From positions 62,001-126,000 of the forward strand of contig NZ_JAMTCT010000012.1 of the NCBI RefSeq assembly GCF_024171995.1: 64,000 nucleotides of DNA. Reading direction: 5' to 3'. Position 1 is the stretch's first letter; every line of letters starts with the position of its first letter. Shown here piece after piece: positions 8,638-21,895 of this stretch. The translations under genes were made by a program, and so were the position numbers. Below the pieces are notes generated by a model. The model was not told the DNA's origin and did not search any database. It saw nothing but the letters and a program-made list of their open reading frames with translations. The stretch is from Promicromonospora umidemergens. Lineage in GTDB: Bacteria; Actinomycetota; Actinomycetes; Actinomycetales; Cellulomonadaceae.

Positions 8638-9161
8638 GAGCCGGCCCTCCCGCGGGGCGGCAGATCGACGGCCGGGTCCGGGAGAGCTACCTCGTCCCGT
8701 GCCGTCACCGCTTCCTCGGCGAGGGTGGGTCCCGACTCCAGCGAGTCGCTGTCGGCGTACGACGGCACGTCCGCGACAGCGAGCCGCGCGATGCGGGTGT
8801 CCTCCAGGTCGTCCTGCACCTCGTCGTGGCCGTGCAGCTGCCAGGAGCGGTATGCCATGGCCAGGACGAACGCGACCAGGGCGAGCGTGATCACGATGGA
8901 CGTCAGGATCATGGCCTGCGCCAGGGGGTCGCTCATCGGTTCCGCCTCGGAGCCGGAGCCGGAGCCGGAGCCGGTGATCGGGGGCGCTCCCGCCCGGCCG
9001 CCCGCCACGAGGATCGCGAGGTTGGCGCCGTTGCCCAGCAGCACGAAGCCGAGCAGCACCCGGGTGAGCGACCGCTCCAGCAGCAGGTAGACGCCCGCGG
9101 CGAACAGCACGCCGACTGCCAGGAGCAGGGAACCGGAGGGCACGGTGTCGAGCACGATCAT
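8634..9161 (-). CDS. mrpC: Mrp antiporter subunit C (NuoK-like)
   Basis: A 175-residue protein. Three NuoK-like helices include GFVLLGNGANLAILVAGG and LAQAMILTSIVITLALVAFV. Between helices 2 and 3 lies a GSGSGSGSEAEP loop encoded by four tandem GGAGCC hexamers (plus strand), and the C-terminal 65 residues form an acidic tail absent from short MrpC proteins. It overlaps its neighbours by 4 nt on both sides. Confidence 0.92.
   Translation of the reverse strand: MIVLDTVPSGSLLLAVGVLFAAGVYLLLERSLTRVLLGFVLLGNGANLAILVAGGRAGAPPITGSGSGSGSEAEPMSDPLAQAMILTSIVITLALVAFVLAMAYRSWQLHGHDEVQDDLEDTRIARLAVADVPSYADSDSLESGPTLAEEAVTARDEVALPDPAVDLPPRGRAGS
8949..8972 (+). repeat. Four tandem GGAGCC hexamers within mrpC
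   Basis: Four perfect copies of GGAGCC encode the Gly-Ser/Glu loop of MrpC. In-frame hexamers can change copy number without breaking the gene. Confidence 0.9.
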
Positions 9162-12100
9162 GCGCGCTCACCCCCGGCGTGGCTCCCCGCGCGTCCGTGC
9201 GAGCCGAGGGCCTGGGCGAACGGTTCGGCCTGCCGGTCCAGCTCCGCGCCGAAGGTGCGCAGGATGTCGATGACCAGGCCGATGACCACGAGGAACACTC
9301 CGATGTCGAAGAAGAGGCTGGTGACGAGGTGGATCTCACCCAGCACCGGCACGTACAGGTGGAGGATCGTGCTCTCGAGCGCAGCCTGGCCCGCGAGCAG
9401 CGCGACGAGCCCCACGCCGGCCGACAGGAACAGCCCGGTCCCGAGGACGAGGCCCGGGTGCACCGGCGCCGCCTCGCCCAGCTCGTACCGGCCACCGGCC
9501 AGGTAGCGGACGGCGAGCGCCAGACCGGCGACGAGCCCGGCCGCGAACCCGCCGCCCGGCGCGTTGTGCCCGCTGAACAGCAGGAACAAGGCGAACAGGA
9601 TCATCGGGTAGAACAGCACTCGGGTGAGCACCTCGAACAGCACCGACCGCTGGTCGGGGTCGAGCGTCGGCCCGGCGACCAGCCAGGTGCCCTGCCGGAC
9701 CTGCCGGGAACCGGCGGTGGCGGCCTGCTCGGGGGACCGGTCCCCGTCTGCCGGGTCCAGGCGGAGGACGTCGCCGCTGCGCTGGCGCAGGAAGACGAGT
9801 GACGCGACGCCGGTGGCGGCCACCAGGAGCACCGAGATCTCGCCGACGGTGTCCCAGGCGCGGATGTCGACGAGCGTGACGTTGACGATGTTGTGCCCGC
9901 CGCCGAAGGCCTCCGCCTCCTCCGCGAAGTCCACGGACACCGGCAGGTGCACCCGCACGAGCGGCGCCGCTGCCACGAACAGCATGACGACCAGCCCGGT
10001 GAGCACACCGATCGCGAGCCGTACCCAGCGGCTCGCCGCCAGGGGCCGGTCGGAGAAGTACGGCGGCAGGCGCCGGAGCACCAGCACCATGACGACCAGG
10101 GTCAGCGTCTCGCACAGCACCTGGGTCAGCGCGAGGTCGGGGGCGCCGTGCAGCAGGAACAGGGCGGCGTTGCCGTACCCGGCCACGCCCGCGAGGAACA
10201 CCGCCTTCAGCCGTCGGCGTGCGCGGGCCGTCAGGACGGCGGCCACCACGACCACCAGGACGATGACGAGCTGGGCGGGGCGGTCCCACGGCACCAGGGC
10301 GAACGGGCCGAGGTGGAGCACGCCGTCCCGTCCGACGGCGTCGACGGCGACGGGAAGCCCTCCGCCGGCGGGCTGGCCGACCAGCCCGGCCGCCAGGGCG
10401 AACCCTGGACCGACGGCGAGCACGACGAGGATCATGCCGAGGTAGAAGGGCAGAGAGCCGCGCTGGGTACCCGCTGTGACGTCGGCGGCGAGCCGGTCCA
10501 GCTTCCGCATGAGCCGTCGGTAGACCACGTCGGCGCCGTCGGGGAACCAGAGCGCTGCCTGTACGCGCTCCAGGCGGTCCCGCTGCCAGAAGGCCAGCGC
10601 GCCGAGGAGGAGGATGCCTGCGGTGACCGCCAGGACCGGGGTGAATCCCTCCCAGAGGGTGAGGTGCCCCGGCTCGCCGTTCGGGTAGGTGTTCGCGTAC
10701 GGGGCGAGGAGCTTCTCGCCCGCCTGTGGTACGAGGGCGACGGCGAGGCCGAGCACGGCGAGGACGAGCGGTGGTGCGACCATCCAGAACCGCTGGGGGT
10801 GCACCGTCGCAGGGGAGGCGTCGAGCGTGGCGGCCGGCTCGCCGGGTGACTCTTTCCGGGCGCCGTCGCCGGGGAGCCCTTCAGGGTCCGGCAGGGACCG
10901 CAGGCGGGGCTTGAAGGCGCCCCAGAGGAACCGCAGCCCGTACGCGACGGTGAGGGCGGATCCGACCGCGACGACGCCGATCATGATCTTGCCCAGCAGA
11001 TCGCCGTCGTGCGACCAGGCCGCGAGCGCTGCCTCTTTGGCGACGTAGCCTGCGAACGGCGGCAGGCCGATCATCGACGCCGTCGCGAGGGTGGCCGCAA
11101 GGGCCGTGACCGGCAGCCGGCGTCCGACACCGGCGAGCCTGCGCAGGTCACGGGTACCCGTCGCCGCGTCGATGACGCCGACGACGAGGAACAGCGACGC
11201 CTTGAACATGGCGTGGGCGCCCAGCAGGGCCAGGCCGGCGAGCGCCGTGGCCCGGGTCCCGTAGCCGAGCAGCAGCGTGAGCAGCCCGAGCTGGGAGACC
11301 GTGCCGAACGCGAGGACGAGCTTGAGGTCGTGCTGGCGCAGCGCGCGGTAGCCCCCGAGCAGGAGGGTCGCGCTGCCGAGCACGAGCACCACCGTGCGCC
11401 AGGCGGCGAGGTCCGAGAACGCGGGTGCGAACCGCGCGATCAGGTAGATGCCTGCTTTCACCATGGCGGCGGCGTGCAGGTAGGCGGAGACGGGCGTGGG
11501 GGCCGCCATCGCGGCGGGCAGCCAGAAGTGCGTCGGCACGAGTGCGGACTTGGTGGCGGCGCCGGCCAGCAGGCAGACCACGGCCACCGTGACCGCGGTG
11601 CCGGACGGCGGGTCGGCGATCACCTCCGAGAGGCTCCAGGTGCCCGCGGTCACGCCGAGCACGACCACGCCGACCAGCATCGCCAGGCCGCCTGCCGTGG
11701 TCACCAGGAGCGCCTGCATGGCGGCGCGGCGGGACGAGGTGCGGTGGGAGTAGTGGCCGATCAGGAGGTAGGAGAACACCGAGGTGAGCTCCCAGAAGAC
11801 GACCAGCAGGATCAGGTCGTCCGCGATGACCAGGCCGGCCATGACTCCGGCGAACGCCACGAGGTAGCCGCCGAAGCGGCCGAGACCGCGCGCGTCATGG
11901 GCGAAGTACGCGCTGCAGTAGAGCAGCACCAGGGTGCCGACGGCACCGACCACGAGCAGCATGACCCAGGACAGCGGGTCGAGCCGGAGGTCGATGGCGA
12001 AGCCCAGCGCGGGGATCCAGGGCAGGTGTTCTGCGGGCGGGCGGCCGTCCAGGACGGCCGCCGTCTGGGACAGCGCGTAGACCGTCGCCCCTGCGGGGCC

Positions 12101-12196
12101 GATGGCGAGCACCCAGAAGGCGCGTCGGCCCAGCGAGTTCACGAGAGCGGGGGCGGCCAGAGCCAGGACCCCATGGGCAAGCAGTACCGGGAGCAC
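9158..12196 (-). CDS. mrpA: Mrp antiporter subunit A with fused MrpB domain
   Basis: A 1012-residue protein and the first gene of the operon. Residues 1 to about 480 are NuoL/ND5-like (YSHRTSSRRAAMQALLVTTA and LVPTHFWLPAAMAAPTPVSA), followed by MbhD/MbhE-type segments around 640-800. The last about 160 residues contain the MnhB signature YPMILFALFLLFSGHNAPGG. MrpB is therefore fused and no separate mrpB gene exists, a known actinobacterial arrangement. The complex exchanges monovalent cations for protons at the cytoplasmic membrane. The start is a GTG at 12196 with AGGA about 10 nt upstream. Confidence 0.93.
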   Translation of the reverse strand: MLPVLLAHGVLALAAPALVNSLGRRAFWVLAIGPAGATVYALSQTAAVLDGRPPAEHLPWIPALGFAIDLRLDPLSWVMLLVVGAVGTLVLLYCSAYFAHDARGLGRFGGYLVAFAGVMAGLVIADDLILLVVFWELTSVFSYLLIGHYSHRTSSRRAAMQALLVTTAGGLAMLVGVVVLGVTAGTWSLSEVIADPPSGTAVTVAVVCLLAGAATKSALVPTHFWLPAAMAAPTPVSAYLHAAAMVKAGIYLIARFAPAFSDLAAWRTVVLVLGSATLLLGGYRALRQHDLKLVLAFGTVSQLGLLTLLLGYGTRATALAGLALLGAHAMFKASLFLVVGVIDAATGTRDLRRLAGVGRRLPVTALAATLATASMIGLPPFAGYVAKEAALAAWSHDGDLLGKIMIGVVAVGSALTVAYGLRFLWGAFKPRLRSLPDPEGLPGDGARKESPGEPAATLDASPATVHPQRFWMVAPPLVLAVLGLAVALVPQAGEKLLAPYANTYPNGEPGHLTLWEGFTPVLAVTAGILLLGALAFWQRDRLERVQAALWFPDGADVVYRRLMRKLDRLAADVTAGTQRGSLPFYLGMILVVLAVGPGFALAAGLVGQPAGGGLPVAVDAVGRDGVLHLGPFALVPWDRPAQLVIVLVVVVAAVLTARARRRLKAVFLAGVAGYGNAALFLLHGAPDLALTQVLCETLTLVVMVLVLRRLPPYFSDRPLAASRWVRLAIGVLTGLVVMLFVAAAPLVRVHLPVSVDFAEEAEAFGGGHNIVNVTLVDIRAWDTVGEISVLLVAATGVASLVFLRQRSGDVLRLDPADGDRSPEQAATAGSRQVRQGTWLVAGPTLDPDQRSVLFEVLTRVLFYPMILFALFLLFSGHNAPGGGFAAGLVAGLALAVRYLAGGRYELGEAAPVHPGLVLGTGLFLSAGVGLVALLAGQAALESTILHLYVPVLGEIHLVTSLFFDIGVFLVVIGLVIDILRTFGAELDRQAEPFAQALGSHGRAGSHAGGERA

Positions 12197-12484
12197 GTCC
12201 GTGCCGTCCTGTCGGGGCTCGTGGACAGACGACGTCGTGCCTTGCGCTCCGGGTGGGAACCCGGTACGAGTACGGGCCGGCTACCGCGCGAGCGCGGGCG
12301 GGTGGGCGATGACTGCCACTTTATCCGCAGGAGTGCGGTGGGGCGTGCAGGAACCTGTGGGCGGCCGCGATCGTTACCCCTGGAGCGAACCTGCCGATCC
12401 GTCGTCGTTCATTGGGCCACGAGTCGTGGTTTACGGCCTACGATGGACGACGGCGAAACTTGACGACGACCTGGGAGAACCCGC
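12197..12484. promoter_or_regulatory. Divergent mrpA/secA control region
   Basis: This 288-bp gap holds the promoters of the mrp operon (leftward) and secA (rightward). For secA a TACGAT hexamer at 12439-12444 is a reasonable -10 box, giving a short leader; I see no good -35 at normal spacing (TTGGGC at 12412-12417 is 21 nt away). Between them is a 13-bp near-palindrome, CCACGAGTCGTGG (12417-12429), which could be an operator. No promoter stands out for mrpA. No coding frame is convincing. Confidence 0.35.
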
Positions 12485-15457
<2,973 letters not shown>

Positions 15458-15478
15458 CCGCCCACGCCGCAGGAGCAC

Positions 15479-15533
15479 GTGCCTGGTCTCGACGGGCTCG
15501 ACCACGATGGTCGAGCTCGTCGAGACCAGGCAC
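15479..15533. repeat. Long near-perfect palindrome after secA (REP-like or terminator)
   Basis: Two 26-nt arms (15479-15504 and 15508-15533) are reverse complements at 25 of 26 positions, separated by only 3 nt. The arms contain GGTCTCGAC and GGCTCGACCA elements. It begins 21 nt past the secA stop and no T-run follows. It could stop transcription in both directions or be a mobile REP/BIME-type repeat. Confidence 0.85.
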
Positions 15534-15672
15534 GCTCGCGTTCGGCGCGCTGTCGTGAGACACGGCTCTCGCGTGTCAGACGCTGCGGTTACCCTGATCG
15601 CAACGTCCGGAACTCCCCGTGTGGACCCTGCACCGGACCGGACCGTTCCCCGAAGACGAAAGCAGGATCGCT

Positions 15673-16971
15673 GTGCCTGTCCACGTTCCTGAGCCCGCAC
15701 GCGGGCTGCGCGTTGCACTGCTCGGCTGTGGCGTCGTGGGCACCGAGGTGGCTCGGATGCTCCTCGACCAGGGTGCGGATCTCGCCGCCCGGGTCGGTGC
15801 CCCGCTGGAGCTCGCCGGGATCGCGGTCCGCGACGCGGACCGTCCCCGTGACGCGGTCATACCCCGCGACCTCCTGACAGAGGACGTGGAGTCGCTGGTC
15901 GACGACGCGGACATCGTCATCGAGGTGATGGGTGGCATCGAGCCGGCGCGTGGTCTGCTGCTCCGCGCCATCGAGAGCGGGGCCGCCGTGGTCACGGCGA
16001 ACAAGGCGCTCCTGGCCGCGGACGGACCAACGCTCTACAAGGCAGCCGACTCGGCAGGCGTCGACATCTACTACGAGGCCGCCGTGGCGGGCGCCATCCC
16101 CATCGTGCGCCCCGTGCGAGAGTCCCTGGCGGGCGACTACGTGCGCCGTGTCCTCGGCATCGTCAACGGCACCACGAACTACGTGCTGGACCAGATGGCC
16201 ACGAGCGGCCTCGACCTCGAAGAGGCGGTCAAGCAGGCCCAGGAGCTCGGCTACGCGGAGGCGGACCCCACCGCGGACGTCGAGGGGTACGACGCCGCCG
16301 CGAAGGCCGCGATCCTCGCCAGCCTGGCCTTCCACACCCGCGTCTCGGCCGACGACGTCGCCCGTGAGGGCATCACCGGCGTCACCCCGGACGACGTCGC
16401 CTGGGCGGCCCGGACGGGCCATGCCCTGAAGCTGCTGGCCATCGCCGAGCAGACCGGCGAGGGTGTGTCCGTGCGGGTGCACCCGGCGCTGGTACCGCTG
16501 GAGCACCCGCTAGCCGGCGTCAAGGGCGCGTTCAACGCGATCTTCGTCGAGGCGGACGCCGCCGGCCCGCTCATGTTCTACGGCCAGGGTGCCGGTGGTC
16601 GGCCCACCGCGTCGGCAGTGCTGGGCGACGTCGTCTCGGCGGCGCGTCACCGCGTGCTCGGCGGCAAGGGCCCGCAGGAGTCCATCTACGCGGCCCGTCC
16701 GCTGCTGCCTGCGGACGCCGCGGTCACGCGCTACCAGGTCCGCCTGCTCGTCGCCGACCTCCCGGGCGTCCTCGCCCAGGTCGCGGGGGTCGTGGGCGAC
16801 CACGGCGTGTCGATCGACACGATGCGCCAGACTGGTCCCTCCGAGGGCACCGCAGAGCTGCTCCTGACCACCCACGCCGCCCGTGAGGCGTCGTTGGCTG
16901 CCACCATCGCGGCGGTGCGCAACCTCGAACCGGTCCGCGAGATCACGTCCGTCCTGAGAGTTGAAGGCTGA
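15673..16971 (+). CDS. hom: Homoserine dehydrogenase
   Basis: A 432-residue enzyme that reduces aspartate semialdehyde to homoserine, the branch point to threonine and methionine. The nucleotide-binding motif GCGVVG is at residues 18-23; the catalytic region includes [12 protein letters not shown] and [12 protein letters not shown]. The C-terminal about 90 residues form an ACT domain ([20 protein letters not shown]), the usual site for threonine feedback inhibition. The GTG at 15673 is chosen because it has AGGA nearby and gives a family-like N-terminus; an in-frame GTG at 15619 is possible. It is the first gene of hom-thrC-thrB. Confidence 0.96.
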   Translation: MPVHVPEPARGLRVALLGCGVVGTEVARMLLDQGADLAARVGAPLELAGIAVRDADRPRDAVIPRDLLTEDVESLVDDADIVIEVMGGIEPARGLLLRAIESGAAVVTANKALLAADGPTLYKAADSAGVDIYYEAAVAGAIPIVRPVRESLAGDYVRRVLGIVNGTTNYVLDQMATSGLDLEEAVKQAQELGYAEADPTADVEGYDAAAKAAILASLAFHTRVSADDVAREGITGVTPDDVAWAARTGHALKLLAIAEQTGEGVSVRVHPALVPLEHPLAGVKGAFNAIFVEADAAGPLMFYGQGAGGRPTASAVLGDVVSAARHRVLGGKGPQESIYAARPLLPADAAVTRYQVRLLVADLPGVLAQVAGVVGDHGVSIDTMRQTGPSEGTAELLLTTHAAREASLAATIAAVRNLEPVREITSVLRVEG

Positions 16972-16975
16972 ACCC

Positions 16976-18103
16976 GTGCCTCCTGTGCTGCCCGCTGAAC
17001 CGAACCTCCCCTCCGCCGCCTCCGGTGGACCGGCCACGTCGCGCCTGTGGCGTGGCGTGATCGCCGAGTACGCCGACCGCATGCCCGCCCACGTGCAGCG
17101 CAAGATCGTGACGCTTGGCGAGGGTGGGACACCGCTGGTGCCTGCCCCGGCGCTGTCCGAGCGCACCGGCGCCGACGTCTACGTCAAGGTCGAGGGCATG
17201 AACCCGACCGGCTCGTTCAAGGACCGCGGCATGACCGCGGCGATCTCCGCGGCGGCCGGCCGTGGCGCCCGGGTCGTGGTGTGCGCGTCGACCGGCAACA
17301 CGTCGGCGTCGGCCGCCGCGTACGCGACGCGTGCGGGCATGATCTGCGCGGTGCTCGTGCCGGACGGCAAGATCGCCATGGGCAAGCTGAGCCAGGCCGT
17401 CGCGCACGGCGCGCGCCTGCTGCAGGTGGACGGCAACTTCGACGACTGCCTCGTGGCGGCCCGCAAGCTCGCGGACACCCACCCGGTGGAGCTCGTGAAC
17501 TCCGTGAACCCGGACCGCATCGAGGGCCAGAAGACCGCCGCGTTCGAGATCGTGGACGCGTTGGGCGACGCCCCGGACATCCACCTGCTGCCGGTCGGCA
17601 ACGCCGGCAACATCACCGCGTACTGGAAGGGCTTCCGGGAGTACGCGGAGGCCGGGGTCGCGAGCCGCGTGCCGGCGATGTGGGGCTTCCAGGCCGCCGG
17701 CGCCGCGCCGATCGTGAAGGGCCACCCGGTGGACGAGCCCGACACCATCGCCACCGCCATCCGCATCGGCAACCCCGCCTCCTGGCAGCTCGCCGAGGAG
17801 GCCAGGGACGCGTCCGGAGGTGTCATCGAGGCTGTGACGGACGAGCAGATCCTCGCGGCGCACCGGATCCTCTCCGCCGAGGTGGGCGTGTTCGTCGAGC
17901 CTGCCTCCGCGGCAGGCGTCGCAGGCCTCCTGGCGCGGCACGAGCGCGGTCTCGTCCCCGCTGGGGCCCGCATCACCATCACCGTGACCGGGCACGGGCT
18001 CAAGGACCCGAGCTGGGCGCTGCGCACGCCCGACGGCGGCGACGTGGAACCCGTGCGGGTGTCCGCCGACGTCGTCTCGATAGCCGACGCACTGTCACTC
18101 TGA
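16976..18103 (+). CDS. thrC: Threonine synthase
   Basis: A 375-residue PLP enzyme converting O-phosphohomoserine to threonine. The PLP lysine is K82 in GSFKDRG, and the phosphate-binding region LLPVGNAGN is present. The size fits the short actinobacterial class. The GTG at 16976 is preceded by GAAGG at 8 nt; an alternative TTG at 16961 overlaps the end of hom. Spacing to hom is 4 nt and the stop shares a base with the thrB ATG. Confidence 0.96.
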   Translation: MPPVLPAEPNLPSAASGGPATSRLWRGVIAEYADRMPAHVQRKIVTLGEGGTPLVPAPALSERTGADVYVKVEGMNPTGSFKDRGMTAAISAAAGRGARVVVCASTGNTSASAAAYATRAGMICAVLVPDGKIAMGKLSQAVAHGARLLQVDGNFDDCLVAARKLADTHPVELVNSVNPDRIEGQKTAAFEIVDALGDAPDIHLLPVGNAGNITAYWKGFREYAEAGVASRVPAMWGFQAAGAAPIVKGHPVDEPDTIATAIRIGNPASWQLAEEARDASGGVIEAVTDEQILAAHRILSAEVGVFVEPASAAGVAGLLARHERGLVPAGARITITVTGHGLKDPSWALRTPDGGDVEPVRVSADVVSIADALSL

Positions 18104-19119
18104 TGCAGCTCGGCGCCGACCACGTGCGGGTCCGGGTGCCCGCGACGAGCGCGAACCTCGGGCCGGGGTTCGACTCCCTCGGCCTGGCCCTCGCCCTGTA
18201 CGACGAGGTCGAGGTGCGCCTCGTGGCGAGCTCCGACGTGGTGGTCGAGGTCGTCGGCGAGGGCGCGGGGGACGTGCCGCTGGGGGAGGACCACCTGGTG
18301 GTGCGCGCGCTGCGTCGCACCATGGAGCTGGCCGGTGCTGTACCCACCGGTATCCACATGACGTGCCACAACGTGATCCCGCACGGCCGGGGGCTCGGGT
18401 CGTCGTCGGCGGCGGTGGTGGCAGGGATCGTCGCCGCGCGCGCCCTGCTGGCCGACCCGCGGGCGGTCGACGCCGCCACGGTGCTCGCGCTCGCCACGGA
18501 GTTCGAGGGCCATCCCGACAACGCGGCGCCCGCCATCCAGGGCGGGGCCACCGTCGCGTGGACCACCGACGACGGGCCCCACGCCGTCGGCCTCGACGTC
18601 GACCCGACGATCGAGGCGACCGTGCTGGTTCCCGACGCGCGGCTCGCCACCTCCCGGGCGCGGGCCGCACTGCCCGAGCGGGTGTCGCACGGCGACGCGG
18701 CGTTCACAGCGGGCCGTGCGGCGCTGCTGGTCGAGGCCCTGGCGAGGCGCCCGGAGCTGCTGTTCGACGCGACGGAGGACCGCCTGCACCAGCCGTACCG
18801 CGCTGCCGTCCTCGGGGCCTCCAGCGAGCTGCTGAGGGCCCTGCGGGACGAGGGCGTCCCTGCGACCGTCTCGGGCGCAGGGCCGACCGTCCTGGTGCTC
18901 GCCGGACCGGGCCACCGGGCACGGCGGGACGCCGTCCTGGCGGATCTCGTGGACGAGACGGCGGGGTGGCGACGGATCAGCCCAGGGATCGACATGACCG
19001 GCGCACGCGCGCGAAGGATCTCCGGACACCCGGGTGCGCTATCGTCCGGTTCGTCAGGTGCAACCGAGCGTCATGTCGTGCCAGGATCGCCAGCAGTACG
19101 GGGTGGTAGTATGCAGTGA
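18103..19119 (+). CDS. thrB: Homoserine kinase
   Basis: A 338-residue GHMP kinase that phosphorylates homoserine. The N-terminal substrate motif is VPATSANLGPGFDSLG, the ATP-binding glycine/serine loop IPHGRGLGSSSAAVVAG is at residues 92-108, and the third GHMP motif SGAGPTVLVL is present. The ATG overlaps the thrC stop by one base (TGATG), so the two are likely coupled. The last about 30 residues are low-conservation Ser/Gly-rich tail, making the protein slightly long. Confidence 0.95.
   Translation: MQLGADHVRVRVPATSANLGPGFDSLGLALALYDEVEVRLVASSDVVVEVVGEGAGDVPLGEDHLVVRALRRTMELAGAVPTGIHMTCHNVIPHGRGLGSSSAAVVAGIVAARALLADPRAVDAATVLALATEFEGHPDNAAPAIQGGATVAWTTDDGPHAVGLDVDPTIEATVLVPDARLATSRARAALPERVSHGDAAFTAGRAALLVEALARRPELLFDATEDRLHQPYRAAVLGASSELLRALRDEGVPATVSGAGPTVLVLAGPGHRARRDAVLADLVDETAGWRRISPGIDMTGARARRISGHPGALSSGSSGATERHVVPGSPAVRGGSMQ
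19107..19112 (+). promoter_or_regulatory. Possible -10 box for rho
   Basis: TAGTAT inside the last codons of thrB is a fair -10 hexamer and would start a long (about 300 nt) rho leader, a known feature of rho genes. I see no matching -35 element, so confidence is low. Confidence 0.3.
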
Positions 19120-19416
19120 ACCTTCGGGATCGCACGTCCTGAGCCATGGTGGCTGGAACTCGGACTCAACTTCGGTTCTTCACCGCCTGATCCGGCAGAG
19201 CTACTCACAGAGTCTCAGCCGCTCAACCGTGCCCGTTGCAGGCCGTGACCAACGGCCACCGCATCTCGCGAGAAGGCAGACAACGCCCCCGTCAGCCGTC
19301 GTCGTCGTACCACGGATGCGAGGTTTTCCGCGTTCCGGCCATTCAGCGCCGGGCGCCCACCATCCCGCGGCCCGCGATCACGCGATCAGCCGCAGTTCGA
19401 GGGGGAAGGGTCCTTC
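19120..19416 (+). other. Long untranslated leader region before rho
   Basis: This 297-bp stretch has no convincing coding frame. It is less GC-rich than the flanking genes and contains scattered CA-rich, C>G segments, consistent with a Rho-binding leader used for autoregulation, as is known for rho in other bacteria. I see no strong hairpin. The last bases contain the rho ribosome binding site GGGGGAAGGG. Confidence 0.4.
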
Positions 19417-21384
19417 GTGACAGACACCACCGATAACGCTCAGTCAGCTGTCGGCCGTACGGCCGGAACCGGAGCGCTGAGCAGCATGCGCCTCGCCGAG
19501 CTCCAGGCACTCGCCGGAGACCTGGGCGTGAAGGGCACCTCCAGGATGCGCAAGAGCGACCTCGTGGACACCATCCGCGAGAAGACGGGCGGCGCGACGA
19601 AGCGTTCGGACCGTGCCGCCTCCGCCTCCGCAGAGAAGCCCACCAGCAACGGCAAGCCCGCCCGCGCCGAGGCGCCGGTGGACAAGCCCGCCCGTGCCGA
19701 GGCGCCGGTCGCCGCCGCCGAGGTCGCCACCTCGGGTGTGCGCGCCGACGCGAGCACGGAAGCCGACAAGGCTGCTCGCCTGGCCCAGCTGGCCGAGGCC
19801 GTCGCGGCTCCGCGCGAGCAGGGCGGCGGACGTCGCTCCGGCCGCGGTCAGGGCGCCCCGGAAGGGAACGCCGAGAAGGCCGGCGACGACAAGGGCCGGA
19901 ACGGCCAGGCCGGCCGGCAGAGCGCCCGTGGCACCGACCGCGCCAACGAGCGTGGCAACGCCACCGACCGTGCGAACGATCGCACCGCCGACCGGGCCGA
20001 GCGTGGCAACGCCCGCAGCGTCGAGCGGAGCACCGACCGCACCACCGACCGCACCACCGACTCCGAGGAGGACCGCAACTCGCGTCGCCGTCGGGGCCGG
20101 GAAAGGGGTCGGGACCGCAAGCGCGGCCGCGGCCGCCAGGGCCCGGACGTCGCCGGTCTCGAGAACGTCCCCGAGGTGCGGGAGGACGACGTGCTGCTGC
20201 CCGTCGCCGGCATCCTGGACATCCTCGACAACTACGCGTTCGTGCGGACGTCGGGCTACCTGCCCGGCAACAACGATGTGTACGTGTCGCTGAACCAGGT
20301 CAAGAAGTCCGGCCTGCGCCGCGGCGACGCCGTCGTCGGGGCCGTGCGCCAGCCACGCGACGGCGAGGAGCCGCCGACGCAGCCGACCGGGCGCAATGCC
20401 AAGGTCAACAAGGTCAACGCCCTGGTGCGCCTGGACTCCGTGAACGGCATGACGCCGGAGGAGGCGCGTGAGCGCCCCGAGTTCACCAAGCTGACGCCGC
20501 TGTACCCGCAGGAGCGCCTGCGCCTGGAGAACCCCGAGGCGACCAAGCTCACGCCGCGCGTGATCGACATCGTCGCCCCGATCGGCAAGGGCCAGCGTGG
20601 CCTCATCGTCGCGCCGCCCAAGGCAGGCAAGACGCTGATGATGCAGCAGATCGCCAACGCGATCTCGCTCAACAACCCTGAGGTCCACCTCATGGTCGTG
20701 CTGGTCGACGAGCGTCCGGAAGAGGTCACCGACTTCGAGCGTTCGGTGAAGGGCGAGGTCATCTCCTCGACGTTCGACCGGCACGCCTCCGACCACACGC
20801 TGGTCGCCGAGCTCGCCATCGAGCGCGCCAAGCGTCTCGTGGAGCTGGGTCAGGACGTCGTGGTGCTGCTCGACGGCATCACCCGCCTGTCGCGCGCCTA
20901 CAACCTGGCCGCACCGGCGTCGGGCCGCATCCTGTCCGGTGGTGTGGACGCCGCCGCGCTCTACCCGCCCAAGAAGTTCTTCGGCGCCGCCCGCAACATC
21001 GAGGACGGCGGCTCGCTGACCATCCTGGCCACCGCCCTGGTCGAGACCGGGTCGAAGATGGACGAGGTGATCTTCGAGGAGTTCAAGGGCACCGGCAACA
21101 TGGAGCTGCGGCTCTCGCGGTCCCTGGCCGAGAAGCGCATCTTCCCGGCGATCGACGTCAACGGCTCGAGCACGCGTCGTGAGGAGATCCTCATGTCGAA
21201 GGACGAGCTCACGATCGTCTACAAGCTGCGCCGCGTCATGGGTGCGCTCGACCAGACGCAGGCCGCCGAGCTGCTGCTCGGACAGCTCAAGAAGACCAAG
21301 ACCAACGTCGAGTTCCTGCTGCACGTGCAGAAGACGACGCCGGGTGGTCTGACGGACGACGACAACGTGGGCGAGACCGTCTGA
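19417..21384 (+). CDS. rho: Transcription termination factor Rho
   Basis: A 655-residue hexameric RNA helicase. Residues about 20-60 are the Rho N-terminal helix bundle ([15 protein letters not shown]). Residues about 65-245 are a long low-complexity insert rich in Arg, Asp, Asn, Gly and Thr with repeats of the type DRANDR/DRTTDR, typical of high-GC Gram-positive Rho. The RNA-binding cold-shock-like domain follows, then the ATPase with Walker A APPKAGKT at 399-406. The GTG start has a strong purine-rich site (GGGGGAAGGG) 6 nt upstream. The insert changes RNA affinity in related proteins. Confidence 0.97.
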   Translation: MTDTTDNAQSAVGRTAGTGALSSMRLAELQALAGDLGVKGTSRMRKSDLVDTIREKTGGATKRSDRAASASAEKPTSNGKPARAEAPVDKPARAEAPVAAAEVATSGVRADASTEADKAARLAQLAEAVAAPREQGGGRRSGRGQGAPEGNAEKAGDDKGRNGQAGRQSARGTDRANERGNATDRANDRTADRAERGNARSVERSTDRTTDRTTDSEEDRNSRRRRGRERGRDRKRGRGRQGPDVAGLENVPEVREDDVLLPVAGILDILDNYAFVRTSGYLPGNNDVYVSLNQVKKSGLRRGDAVVGAVRQPRDGEEPPTQPTGRNAKVNKVNALVRLDSVNGMTPEEARERPEFTKLTPLYPQERLRLENPEATKLTPRVIDIVAPIGKGQRGLIVAPPKAGKTLMMQQIANAISLNNPEVHLMVVLVDERPEEVTDFERSVKGEVISSTFDRHASDHTLVAELAIERAKRLVELGQDVVVLLDGITRLSRAYNLAAPASGRILSGGVDAAALYPPKKFFGAARNIEDGGSLTILATALVETGSKMDEVIFEEFKGTGNMELRLSRSLAEKRIFPAIDVNGSSTRREEILMSKDELTIVYKLRRVMGALDQTQAAELLLGQLKKTKTNVEFLLHVQKTTPGGLTDDDNVGETV

Positions 21385-21492
21385 GCCGGAGGTGAAGCGC
21401 AGGGTGCGGCCCGAGGTACGAGGGACTCGCCCGTAGCGGAACCGCAGGCTCGGACGGCAACGAGCCCGTCTGATCCATGTCACATCAGTCTC

Positions 21493-21512
21493 CCTCGCCC
21501 GCACGGGCGAGG
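21493..21512 (+). terminator. Hairpin between rho and rpmE
   Basis: A perfect 8-bp GC stem (CCTCGCCC/GGGCGAGG) with a 4-nt loop lies 109 nt after the rho stop. No T-tract follows. It may end rho transcripts or protect a 3' end. Confidence 0.4.
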
Positions 21513-21597
21513 TAGTGGCAGAATGAATGGCTGGCTCGCTGGTTCACGTCACTGCGATTCTGCAGGGCGACCCAGCGGCATCACACCAAGGAGCAAC

Positions 21598-21816
21598 ATG
21601 AGGGCTGGTATCCACCCCGAGTACGTCGTCACCGAGGTCACCTGCACCTGCGGTAACACGTTCACCACGCGCAGCACCGAGACGTCCGGCAAGATCTCCG
21701 CCGACGTGTGCAGCGCCTGCCACCCGTTCTACACGGGCAAGCAGAAGATCATGGACACCGGTGGCCGCGTGGCCCGGTTCCAGGCGCGCTACGGCAAGAA
21801 GGACGCCGACAAGTAG
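21598..21816 (+). CDS. rpmE: Ribosomal protein bL31, zinc-binding form
   Basis: A 72-residue large-subunit ribosomal protein. Cysteines C16, C18, C38 and C41 form the zinc site of the C+ type (CTCGNTF and [12 protein letters not shown]). The ATG at 21598 has AAGGAG 5 nt upstream and gives the standard MRAGIHPEY start. A strong terminator follows, so it is likely its own transcription unit. Confidence 0.97.
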   Translation: MRAGIHPEYVVTEVTCTCGNTFTTRSTETSGKISADVCSACHPFYTGKQKIMDTGGRVARFQARYGKKDADK

Positions 21817-21824
21817 CGACTTCG

Positions 21825-21895
21825 CAGCGCCGGTGGTCCGGCCCGACAACCTCTCCAGGGGCAGTCGGGCACCGGACCACCGGCGCTGTTCGTTT
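21825..21895 (+). terminator. Strong intrinsic terminator after rpmE
   Basis: The outer arms 21825-21841 and 21872-21888 are perfect 17-nt reverse complements, extended by an inner GCCCGAC/GTCGGGC stem (21841-21847, 21864-21870). TTCGTTTCC follows. This is a classical rho-independent shape for a high-GC genome. Confidence 0.85.

Noticed and set aside
7063-9090. Open frame antisense to mrpD and mrpC
   Set aside because: Mirrors overlapping mrp genes with clear families; product is low-complexity His/Gln/Asp-rich.
19236-19436. Short open frame in the rho leader
   Set aside because: Arg/Pro-rich, runs into the rho start region out of frame, no ribosome binding site.
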